Assembly: GCF_016859285.1 (NCBI RefSeq)
Contig: NC_053414.1
Location: forward strand, 4,230,517-4,294,516
Reading direction: 5' to 3'
Length of the DNA stretch: 64,000 nucleotides
From: Xiphias gladius
Lineage: Eukaryota > Chordata > Actinopteri > Istiophoriformes > Xiphiidae
The position numbers and the translations under genes were made by a program. The notes under the pieces were generated by a model that was given only the letters and a program-made list of their open reading frames with translations, ran no database searches and had not been told where the DNA came from. Below are positions 1-12,200 of this stretch, in pieces (within the stretch, counting starts at the first letter, position 1; each line of letters opens with the position of its first letter).

Positions 1-3000
1 CATAAACACTTGCAGTACACAGTAACTCAAAAAACATTTCAACAGCTGCTGTTCTGTGTGAACACTGCTACACACTGCAGTCGCTTTTGTTAAAAGACCT
101 GCTGCTGCTCCTCAGGTTTGCTTCTATTTAGCAGTTTAGCATCCACACTTAATTCTTTGTCTGACATATATAACTTGTGTGTGTGGGAAAGTAGGCGGTG
201 TAGGGCCAAAACTGGTGCAATTAATAAATTATTAATTGGTTTTGACTTGATTGAAACTAAAACAGTGTATTTTAAATAGTAAAGATCAATGTACATTAAT
301 TACTGTTACGTTGTACCTCGATATTTTTCGGATAGTGAAAACAGTGCGAGCTGGTAGTTTTTCTTGGCAGTGCAGCCCTCTTGTTTTTTTCCCGTTTGTC
401 ACGCAGACTTTGCCTAATACTATCCCAAAACCCCTCGTCCCCGAGCTTAATGAAACTTTTATTACGGTGGGAAGGCACAAACCATTGAGCTATCAGATTA
501 TGCGGGGACACGTTACTGCTCTCTGGGGGACAATAACTTCATCTGCGGGAAACCAAACCACATTCAAGTTGCTCTCTGAGACCAGCACTTGTTCCACGGT
601 GACCAGTTGACGAGCCCTAACCCTTGGCCACATAGTACAATAGTACGAGCACATTCAAAACAACTTATATGTACTGCATTCCTTTCCTAAGCATTGTCAT
701 TTTCGTCTGAGAGCACAAGGAGCTGCATCGGCAGCTCAGAACCACTTTATGAGGCTCAGCACACTGTAATAATGTGGGCGTTGACAAAACAACCAGAGGG
801 CAGGAAATTTGGACAATTCTTAGCTAAACAGAGAACTATACTCATTCGAAAAACCCAACACACTGACAATAAACACATGAACCAAAACTATGATATCAGA
901 CCTTTCTGTTATAAACTGCTCTGCCTTTGTGAGTCATGACTGAACACATGAACTGTCCTTTTCCAAGGACACAATGTACCATGTAGCAGAGGAATCATTT
1001 TCTTACGTTTTAGCTACTTTTTTTTTTTCCTTCTTCCTTTTTCCCACCAGGTGTGACACTGGCTGCTTGTGTTATTAATGGTGATTTGGAGGTGTAGAGA
1101 TTACATACTTTTTTTATTTGGTGTGTCATCTCTTGCATTTTATTTGTAAGCCTACACTGATCACAGGAGGTCTGAGGAAATCAATCGCTATATCTGTACT
1201 GAAGGTGAGTCACACCAGAGTGAAATGCTCTCCCTCTTCCCTTTTTTACAGTAACTGATGGAAAGAACAGAAAAATTTAAAGTTCTGTCATTTTTTTTAA
1301 ATTTTTTTTATTGTGAATAGATCTCCCACTTTGGAGGATTTCCATCCCACGTGAAGCCATTCAGTCCATCAGTATCAGAAACTAAAGTCAGCTGAGGACA
1401 AAATAAATTCAAGCTGCGCCACCAAGCAGAAGGGAGCCGATTGAAGAAACACGACACCTCACACTAGACAACATTTATATTTGGATACTTGGCCACTGGC
1501 CATCAGGTTTCTGAGGTCTGATCTGAGACACAGTCATCTTCCCCGTAAGTGAGATGAATAATGGGTTTCACAACACCTATCACATTGTATTTCAATAATT
1601 CGGAGAATGTTTATCTATTGATAGCTGCTCATGACACACCAGATCAAGTCTGAGTGGATAAACGGGAGGATATAAACTCGAATATGTCGCCAAATACAAC
1701 TGACCGTCCCCAAAAAGCGAGTGGCCACGGCAGGTCGGTCGCACTTTGGATTTCTCCAGGTTTGTGTGGGGCTGTAGTGAGAGCGATTTCATTTGGAGGG
1801 CTGTGTCTTTTTTAATCACTTTTCCTAATCCAACAATATAAGAACAAAAGTGGACGGAAGAGTTTAAACACGGTGTCTATCCACTCCTATGTGTTTCCAT
1901 TCCCAGCTAGCTAGCTTCATTACTTTCAAGCCCAAGAGGGAGCATATCATTAGCTTTACATACACTCAGTGGCCATTTTATTTTGCACAGCTGTCCAGTC
2001 CAATTCAATTCAATATAATTGTTCTGCCATAAAGTTGCCTTTTATGATGCCTACAATGTTCAGTTTTCTTTAAAACTTTGTCTAGTGAAATGTAAATTGC
2101 TTTTTTACTTAGTGACTGTGGCATAAAACCCAAGTTGGGTGTATCAAACTACTATCTAACGAATTTATGTTATTAATGTTATCTTAATGAATTTATTGAA
2201 ATTAGGCAGAAATCTGGAACACAAAGGTTTGTGTAGCCAAATTAAATGTGTAATTATTGTGCAATTACACATTTAATTGTGCAACCAAAATTTGATGGTC
2301 AGGTTTACCGAAAACTGTATATTTACAAGCTTATTCATTCACTACTGAATATTTTGTTATATAAAAATGATGTGTACAGGCAAGACACGGCTCTTTTCGA
2401 AAATGCAGCAATCATCTTGTTAGGCGAGCTAATATTCAAGTAATTCTCTTCCCAGTCCGGGGCCCATGATGAGGCACTCTCTTTATTCTTCCCTGTTAAT
2501 CTGTCCTCGTGCCTGTACAAACCTGCTAGTGCACTGTGACCTCAAGACAGCAACCAAACCGGAAGAGTGGAAGGAGCAAAGGCCCGGCCCGCTGAGCAAA
2601 GATGCGCCCAATAAACTTGAGTCTCTTCAGCGGTCATCCGACACTGTTTGGCACATATGGGCCCCTGATGTCCTCGTCTCTCCCAGCAATTCCCAACATG
2701 CCTCAGGGCTACATCTAGTTTTCATCACCCCTGCTCCCCCCTCTCTAACTCTGGATGCAGTGCAGCTGTTGGGTTTTGGGCAGACAGCTTGTTCGTGCAA
2801 ATTCCCAATAAAACAGGTTCGGGATGTAATAAATGGGAGACTTAACTTGCACGAAAACAAGACGATAGAGATGAATCTCGCTTTTCAAGCGTTCACAAGA
2901 CAATGGTTGTCAAAGCGGCTAACGGCGCTTTAGTCATCAGGAGATTTTTTGAACAAGGAAATCTTTATTTTTGGCTGCAGTGAAATCATTGGTCTGGATT

Positions 3001-3132
3001 GGACCTTATGCAACATGTTTCTGAGGGATCATTTCCTGCTGTAGGTGTCAGTTTATTGACAGAAGTAACTCAATGCAGCAGCGCTATGAAAACACTCAAC
3101 CTGCTGAAGTAAGGATAAAGTAGATTTCTTAC
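1..3132 (-). other. usp34: usp34 intron 4, partial (no exon seen)
   Basis: Sequence after the donor of usp34 coding exon 4 to the left window edge. The next conserved Usp34 segment (expected to start DVEVPLHLL) is not found in any minus frame, so the next exon lies off the window. The open frames here resemble no protein I know. A perfect 16-bp hairpin sits at 2240-2278. Around 1965-2000 a stretch resembles the widespread fish repeat that begins with a cactcagtggccatttta-type motif. Confidence 0.7.
2240..2278. repeat. Perfect 16-bp inverted repeat (hairpin)
   Basis: AATTAAATGTGTAATT at 2240-2255 is the exact reverse complement of 2263-2278, separated by a 7-base loop (attgtgc). It is AT-rich and inside a usp34 intron. 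It could be a transposon relic or a slippage product; no gene is attached to it. Confidence 0.85.
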
Positions 3133-6100
3133 ATTCATGTCACAGAAGGAGCCGAGGATGTTGCTTTCGTGAGCGGATATGTCCTGAAAGAAAAAAGAAA
3201 CAGAGACAGAAATGCCAGGGTTGTACGTGACAAGAAAACATGAATCATCTGAAAACAGAATAATCACAAGGCTTGCTTGAATGCTGAGTTCTGCTGGGTT
3301 GATGAATTCAGCGGTTTCTCAATTACAGGGCTCTGTCCACATTTAAAGGCTGTAAAAAGGAGCTTGAACAAAGTAGAATTTGTGTTGGTATTATCAGCAG
3401 AAAAGCTACAGTACAATCAGTGTGTAAAAACCAAAGAGCCTGTTTCGATCAAAAGCACTGGCCAAAAAAAGAGAAATCAGAGGTTGAGGAAAGACTGATC
3501 AATCTGTAGATAGAGCCTGACCCATACCTATATTTTGAGGCTGGTAACACTATCAATGTTAAAGATCGTATTTATGGACAATTACAGTGTAACTACCAGC
3601 GAATACGTTGGCCAATAACTACGAAGAACTTGCAGATGAGAAATGACAAAAAATATGTTCGAGATAACTTAGAAACAGCATCTCCACTAGAGAGCACTGA
3701 TATTTTGATTTTTTACTGTAAAATGTCTCGCTCAGTACATATCTTAGTCTCAATGCATTAAAAAAACTAATTCTTATCAAAAATGTTTGTTACGCAAAAA
3801 TATCTAATTATTACTTTTTTTACTCTCACATTTCAATAGCTGTACCAGCCTCCAAATAGAGCCCTGGTCGGGCACTAGTCTGTGGGACTCGTCTTTACCT
3901 CTATGGTGGGGTGTGTGTTGTGTTTGTAGGCTGTGTAGAGGGGGAACTGGATCTGGAAGATCTTGGCAGCACACAGCAGCAGTTTCTCCCTCTCTTCTGT
4001 GCTCCAGGAGCTGAATGGGTCCTGGCTGTCACTGCTGCTGCTGGCCCCATCGCCAATATCACCACCCCCGGACCCACTGCCGCTCTCCCCGGGCCCCAGT
4101 GCTTCCATCTGGGCGTCACCCTGCTGATTGGCCCCCTGACCCTGGCCCTGGGTCTTATTCTGGTTCAGGTCGGGGGTGTCAGCATCCTCTTCCGCAGAGT
4201 CTCTCTCCACATTCACGGGTTCGTCCTCCCCGGGTGAGGACGGCTGTGGGAGGGGCCCGGGTGCAGATTCGCCCCCGCTCCATTCAGAGCCCACCCCCTC
4301 ACCCCCTGATATGCCTCCTTTATGGGTGTGATCTTGGATGCTGCAGAGGCGGTCTCTCAGGCTGCTGATCTGGGCGATGACCAGGTTAATGAGGGCGTAG
4401 ACCAGTTGGTTGAAAACCTCCAGGTGCTTGTACTCCTTGAAGCAGCAGAGACATTGCCTAGAGACACAATTGGGGGGGAGGGGACACACCAAAGTCAACA
4501 TGAATGAAGAGCTTCATTCTCAAACCAGTCACATCACGATCTCACAAAGGGGTATTTTCGATTCATGGATCAATTCTTTCCTGTATAAAATAAGGAAAAA
4601 TGCGGGTTACAAGTTCCCGAATCCCCAGGTGTTGATCCTCTAATTGCTCTTGTCTAATAACAATTAAAAACCCAAAAGGATTCGGTAGATATCAGACAAC
4701 AAACACAAAAACATGACAAATCCTCACACTAGAGAAGTCAGAGCTTACATATGTTTGGTATGTTGCTGATAAATTGTGTGTCTATTGTCGGGGGATGGAA
4801 AAAGGATAAAGTGAGAAAATACAATAGTATACGTCGAGTAGAGTATCTCCTTTTCTATGTTTTGTCACAGTGCAGTCTGACAGATTTACACATGCTCTGT
4901 TTACACCTGAAAATTAATTAACTTCACATACAAATCTCAAAAACCGTCAAGATCGCATGTATTTTTAAGCGGCTGAACTTTACGTAACACTAAGTCTATA
5001 TGGGATTTGATTTTATCTTGAGATCGTCAAAAATCGAAGCCAGGTTTCTACATTAGCGATCAGCCAAACAACAACGGCAGCACCAGACCCTGTGTATACT
5101 GGTGAAATTTCTCAATCAAACAGTGTAAATCAAGGGTGGAGCTTGACTCATTCAGAAATCGCGTTCCTGTTTGCACAGTGATCTTCCACTTTGTGTAATG
5201 CAAATTCAATACAAATCCTCCACTGAGCTTTTCTTCAAACAAAACACTCTATCGTTCCAGAGAGTGGAAATGTCATCCACAGACATGGACATTTCAGAAA
5301 CAAGACATCTAAGATGAAGATATAAGAACATTAAAGACAAAGTTAAAGTCGCATTTTAAGCTCTGAACTTGTCACTTTCTGGAAAGAAAACACACTTACG
5401 TTTTCTCAGCGGGCCTCTTACCTATCACTTAAGTAAAGGATTTGTCACTGCCAATTTCCTCTTATGTTCTACGATGATGGAAGAATTACACTCGTTCACA
5501 GATACAGTACAGCAGACACAAGGAACGATTGCTTCTTGGTAGCTTGGAAGAATGAGTCAGCAGATTTGGGGTGTTTATGTCAGCAACTTCAAACACCAAA
5601 TATAAAAAAAATTAAAAAAAAAAACCCCACTCCAGCTGGTTGAACAAAAACAGACCAAAAACCAACATCAAACTAAACGAGAGTCAACATTACTCAGAAC
5701 ATTCTGATGGCCTGGACTGTCAGACCAGATTAGAGTCTGAAATATAACATGAAATACATCATTTAAAAACGATTTAAAAATCTATTTTTTTGAACGGTTA
5801 TTCATCCAAGTGAAGGTTGGCAGAGCATCAAAGCTCCTCTGAAGCATCACCGAGCCACATCTATACCTGAGAGAAGGCCACCAAACCACAGGCTTCCACT
5901 ACTGAGCAGCTTCACCGGGTTTGATGCCTTGCTCGAAGGAGGCTGGACTACAGCTGCTGAGGAAGGGCTGCGTGAGTCATTAATTTCCCCTGAGCAGCTT
6001 TTTCCCAGCTGGTAAGAGTCCAGCATGACTGAAGTTTGTCCTCATTTCCAGAATTTCCTCACTGCTTTACATCACTTAAAAGATGGTTTTCCTTTTTGTA

Positions 6101-6198
6101 TAGAATTAGATTTTCTGTTTTCTCCCTATTCTAAGGGTTTTGAAAGACACACTGTCCTCTTGCCTGGCCAGACTTTTTTTTTTTTTTGGGTGGGGGGT

Positions 6199-6271
<73 letters not shown>

Positions 6272-9200
6272 GGGGGGGCTGACTGAACACACCAACTCAA
6301 AGTGACATTGTCCTGTTGAAGAATGAGAGTTGCAGACAACAGCTGTTTGTGTGGGTGAATGCAAATGTCTATACATGCAAATTCAACTCTTTCTCCAGCT
6401 TTTCCACTGAAACAGCATCTCAGCAGAGACAACAACTGTAACTATGATAGGGAAAAACTTAGCTTAGGTTAGCTAGTTGGGGTTTAGAATTTGCAGTTAG
6501 AAGTAGGTCTGAATCTAAATGTGGTTATTTGGTGAACTGGGGCAACAAAGAGCTGCAGGTGGTTAATACGGTTTAGGAGAAACTCACACTTTCAACAGGC
6601 AGGATCAAAGAAAGCAAAGCTATAAACTGTTTTTTGGATTTTTTTAAGTTCGGGCCGGACAGTGTAAACAGTATAGAAAGTACACCGGTATGAATTTGCC
6701 CTCCGGTATGGATTTTGACTGTACCGTGCTGACCAGTAGAGTAAAACCGGCACCACAGGTGGTCACTGGACCGAATCAACAAATGTGTAAAAGGGAGAGT
6801 CGGTATGGCGGGACAGGAGCCAACATGGCGGACGGACGCCGACGCTGCATGCTATCTAAAAATCACACTTTGGGGCAGCATTATGCCAGCTTTGTTTGGT
6901 TCAGCGTAAACATGCAAAGCCAGTATAATGAGAGGTCTTCTCAAGGGCAATATGGTGGGATGTCCATTTAAAATGGGCTGAAGATTCGCCACAGGCTAGT
7001 TAACAGTCTGGAAAACGTGAAAGCCCATGCTGCTTTGTTTGGAAAACGTAGAAATGGCTGAAAGCACTGCACACGATGTAGATGAGGTGGAGTCGGTAAA
7101 AAAAAAGACACGGGTGCACCTACCACCATATGGACATGGTTCGGGTTTAAAAAGTCAGACAACGTGCTGAAAACCAAAACCTGCAAATGATGTCAGACGA
7201 CAGTGGTTGCAGTGGTTTTAAGAAAAATGACTATACCGTGATATATGGCGTTACCATCCGTGCTTCAAATTATACCTTGATGTAACTTTTGGGCCATAGC
7301 GGCCAGCCCTCACTCCGGCCCAATCACATAACTTTACTGGCTGAACGGGACTCGTGTCAGATTTCGGAGGCCGCAGCACTGACCTCTGTGTCCAGGAGCT
7401 GATGTAGCCCAGCACTCGCAGGGCATGTTCCTTCTTCAGCTGGAAGCCGCCTTCGCTGCCGTCTGCATCCGATACTGAGGAGACACAACACAAAACACCT
7501 GTCAGACAACAGCAGGGCACATCTCAAGAAGCAGGTAACCAAACTCCATTCAAAGTTACAACTGTTAACATCTATTTCTCAAGTTGTAAAATAAAATAAT
7601 AAAATCTTTGAAAGTCCACTGTTGACCAAAAAAAGGTGTTTTTTTTTTTCCCCTTTTCTGTTTCACATTATCAACCAACATTGGTTTACCACAAACCATA
7701 AGTATCAGCTTGCAGCAAAAGAAATAAGTAATTGTTCAACTGCATATCCTGCCTCAGTGCATCACAATATCCATGTCAAAGTCTCTGATATTAGAATTTG
7801 AGAGATCATTTCCAAAATTATTGATGTTTAAGGGGAATTCTAGTGATTGAGTACTGTACTTCCACAAAGTTTGAGGACTCATAAGAGAGAGAGAGAAAAA
7901 AAAAGAGAAGACTGGTCAGCATCGAGGCAGTCAAGGACGAGATATCCTGACTTAACCTCCACAAACACTGGATCCTACATTTCTCACAATGCACAATTCC
8001 CCTCTGGTGAACGTGCACATCTTTCAAACTTCATGCCCCAAGTTTGTAAAAGAAGCTTTCTATTATACAATCGAGACAATCAAGTGGTGTCACTTGTGAC
8101 TTGACAAAAGTCCTACAGAGCCACAGAAGACGCTAGTGTATGTTTTAACAGGTACAGTGGCACTTCCCACGACAAGTAGACTGAACTTCATGTGTAAAAG
8201 CGGTGGACTGGTCCTTTAAGGCGTTCATAAGAAAAGTGAATATCTTAGAGACTGTGTGGGCTCAAAAATGCTAATCATTCCCACATTTTCTGGACAAGTG
8301 AAAATTTTAGCATTATTGGGAGAATATATCTTCAAACCTTAGACACAGTTTAGGTAATAAAATTCCTAAAGACACTTAATCCAAGATACTGTATCTTGGA
8401 CGACGTTGTGTTAAGAAGCGACCTGTAAGAAACAGCTAAAAACCGGCTAAACATTTCAGTCTTAAACGACAGATTGGCATGGCAAAGGATATTTACATAT
8501 GTGATGGAAACAAAAAATGTTTCCAAGAAATGGAACAATTTCACTGCAAATGACGAGAACGCTGTCATACCCGGATCTGGATAAATCCAATCCAGGACAA
8601 TATGGAGAAAAATTTAGTAGATCAGTAACGTATACCCCATTTGGTTCCCACGCTTTGTTTATGGTTTTGTTTTTTTTTTGCTCTCTTTCTATTGCAATAC
8701 AAGAAGAGAATATGAGCTGATATATCATTATCAGATGTTTAATCTCAGACATTAATGTCAGCCTCAAAAGGCCTGTATCGAATGAGCTCTAACTGAGACT
8801 GCCACATGAAAAGACATGAAATATTGGCACCAGACTTCGATGGCTTCTGTCTAAAGTTACTGATATTGTATTGCCCTTCAAAGATCCATATCAGTCACAC
8901 AAAGTTTAGAGGAATCGGGTGTCTCCGCTGAATCGCTGACCTGAATTTTGCATCAAAGAAAGACAGAAAACAAAAAACAGTATTCAGTACTCAAGCAGCC
9001 ATCTTGGCTCTTCCAGCACTAGGTTTACCTCACTGAAACTGAACCGAAACCTTTTCAGCTCCACTTGTGAACAGAAGCTCCTCAGAGGCTTCGGGACCGG
9101 GGCCGGTGTTCTGGGACATTGGCCCGGCAGATTTGGCCGTATTCCTGCAGCTGTGCTGAGGGATGCCGTTTCACTGCTTCACTTTATGATGATGTCTGGT

Positions 9201-12200
9201 AACAGTCACTCTGGTGCCAACAGTAAACCCAGTTTATGGCTGCAGCTCAGCATGGATATAAATACAAAGAAGGGGAGGACATCTTCACTGTGTGATCACA
9301 CTCCTCAGCTCAGCCGTGACTGTAACGTTCAGCTCGACTGGAGGTGTTTAAATATGATTGTTCCAGCTGTGACATTGTAATAAATACAGTTCAACTATAT
9401 TGTGAAACACACTGTGTGTGGGGGGAAAAGGCGCAAGGATGATCTGAATCTTTTCAGACCTCAGAATGACAAAATGTGTCAAGCAGATGCTGTCTGACAG
9501 AGGCCTGTGTGTGCCGCTTGGTGTTGTCTGTAGGACAATTTTTTAAATTTCTCTGTTTTCCACATTACAGCTGAGATACGTGTTGATTTGGTTTTTCCTC
9601 CGCGTTTCTGAGGGCCTCTTTCTGTCAGATCTTGCCCGCTAGGCGGAAGTGAGCGCCCGCTATTCATCAGCAGACGCTCTGATTGGCCAAGCACGGAGCA
9701 GCTCACAAGGCGGCCTGAGGTCAGATTTGGCAGAGGGCTGTGGTAAACATGGCTGCAGGATCGGTAAGAAGCAAAATGTGGTTCGTAATATACATGTACA
9801 GCTACATTCACAGGTCAGCACACCTGTGTGCGCCCTGACAGCGGCCACGCCACCTCTCCCTCACTCTCGCTCGCCCGCTCACTCACTCTGCTAGCTTACT
9901 GTTAGCCGCTAGCCTGCACACTGCAGCTAAAACACTAGTGGTACCTAGAACTGCCAAGGCCTTGCTCTTCAAGACAACCGCTAGCAAATCTTTCTGTCCT
10001 TAACTTACAGTTACCAACACAAGTTTGTTTACACTGTCTTACCCTCCCACAGACAACTCAGCTGCCGGGTTGCTATTGGTTAGCTGGTTTAGACGTAGAA
10101 ACAGGATCAAATTCTTACCAAATTGTAAAGCTGGGGGGCCATCTGCCTGTGGGGGGAGCTAGAGGAATGGCAGTAGTAAGCGATTTCATATTTTCCCGGC
10201 TTTTATTTTACACCCGAGTTTATAAAAAAAACACGTAACGCAGTCGAAACCGATTTTCGCGATACGGGACCTTTAATATTCTAGGGTTACAACAATGCAA
10301 ACAGTTGCTATTTGGATGACAAGCGGCTGTGTCAATCAAAAGTTTAAAGCAAAGTACATGAAAACAACAGTTTTAAGATTAAAAGGGACGTGGAAGATGC
10401 AATTATTCTCAAATTAGTGGATTATTTTGGTTTCATATCATTTTCTCAAAGGTTAAGGATGAACTTCCGTGTACAGTTTATTTGCTGTTAGAAGTTGTGA
10501 TTGTAATTTGCCTGTCGCAGCATCTTACTTTCTCATATTTCACACTTGATGTTTGAAGAATCCCAAAAAATACTTTTACTTTCTTGATAAAATGTGAAGT
10601 TCTGTAATTAAAAATATTTTTTTGCAGTTCACAAAAGCATAAGGCAAAAACCCCTTAGTAACTGGGAGCACATAAGCGTAAGCCACAGTCAGTGTTTCTC
10701 TAAATGATAAACCAGCAATCTTCATACCCCTGCATCCTTATAATATTCTGTAAATGCCTCTGTGACAAATATTTCATGTTCGGGTTAAAAGACCTCTGAA
10801 ACAACATTTTCACAAATACACTAAAAAAAAAAGTCTTAATTTCTGCTGTACAAATGAATGCCCACTTAATTAGATACAGGCTTCCAGGACAGCCTCTCTT
10901 TATATAACTATAGGAATTGTTTCAAATTTCTACTTTAGTTCATTTTTATAGGGCTATAATCAAAATCTCCTTCATTTTCTCAACTTCTATGAAAAGGCAA
11001 GTTTTAAAAGGTGGATGCAGAGGAGTAAAGCCAGACACAGCAATGTCAGTGGAGATAAAGTCTGAGAGTGCAGGTGGAGTTTTTATGTCTCATGTAAAAA
11101 CCTGCTGGTGTTTGACGAGCAGCTGATTTTTCGGCCTCTGGTGGACAGTTTTACATGTTACTAAATCAACTGCCCGAGGAAAACTGCAATGGATTTAACA
11201 GTCGAAAATGTAAGGGATCATCAAATTTATTATTACCGATCCAAAACGTCACGACAAGATATTTCAGTCTGGACCAAAATGGTTGCCCGACTGAACAATG
11301 CTGCCATCCATAGAAACAAAACAAGCTTTACTGTCCATGAACAATGCAGAGCATGAATGAACAGCCTGGTGCTCAGGCACCAGTTTACATAACGTGAGCC
11401 CCTACACACACTGCTGGTATCTCAAGGTCGTCATGTTGTCTGATCTACACATCATCTACACAGAAAGTAAACAATCCTTCCGCAGCAACTGCAGTTTACT
11501 CTGAAAAGCGCAAATGTGTCTCTTTGTTTGCACCTTCCACCGATGTCAAGCCAACATCTTTCCAGTAAAAAAACAAAAAACAACTACATTTTATGCTCAC
11601 TAGTGAAGCTAAGGAGCCAATCTCAAACTTTCTGTGCTTGCTTGTTTAGCGTTTCGGTGTAGCTACTGTAGAGTTCCCATGGGCCTAAAACTGAGACCAG
11701 AAGAATTGTTAGTTGTAGCCCCAGTTCTATTCTTGCTGCGTTTTAAAATAGAGGAACAGAATTTTAAAAAGATGAACATTTAGTCTGAAAACCTGATGCA
11801 ACAAAAAAGTGACATGTACCCATTCAAACTGAACCTCCCAAACCCTAATATTCTCCTTAAATTCACACTTCGGTTGTGAAACACGTTTGCTTGTTACAGT
11901 ATTTCACTCTAGTCATATCATGCTCATACAGAGTGAAATATCCCAACTAGAGACAACATTTCTTACAGCAGCATCTTTACATCAAATGGAAAAGTTCTAG
12001 TTATTTCGTGCATTATTTTATACACAGTTCCCAGTTGGTTTCTGTTTGTAGAAACTTTGCAATCTCCAGAATTTTGAATGGTTTAAAAAGTCTTCCTGCA
12101 GCCCTAAATCTGAACTTTGACCACAGTCACTTCTGCAAGTTGCCGTTTCATTCAGCGCTGGGTCAGTGGTTACTGTAATCTCAATGTGAACCAGGCCTGA

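Larger units (their letters stand above)
4458..7383 (-). other. usp34: usp34 intron 2
   Basis: Non-coding stretch between usp34 exons 2 and 3. It holds the TG microsatellite at 6200-6271 and a GC-richer patch from about 6640 to 7290. No exon-like, conserved or RNA feature was recognised elsewhere in it. The 715-base intron 3 (3184-3898) is also empty of recognisable features. Confidence 0.75.

Noticed and set aside
251..610. 119-codon plus-strand open frame near the left edge
   Set aside because: No recognisable motif, no splice context, and it lies in a usp34 intron; its length is within chance for this much DNA.
2466..2933. 155-codon plus-strand open frame
   Set aside because: No similarity to any family I know, low-quality composition, and an intronic position. 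Kept as unsupported.
6025..6435. Open frames of 80-110 codons rich in Cys/Val or His/Thr around 6200
   Set aside because: They are translations of the TG/CA microsatellite; the same happens at 15712, 31010, 46815 and 55603.
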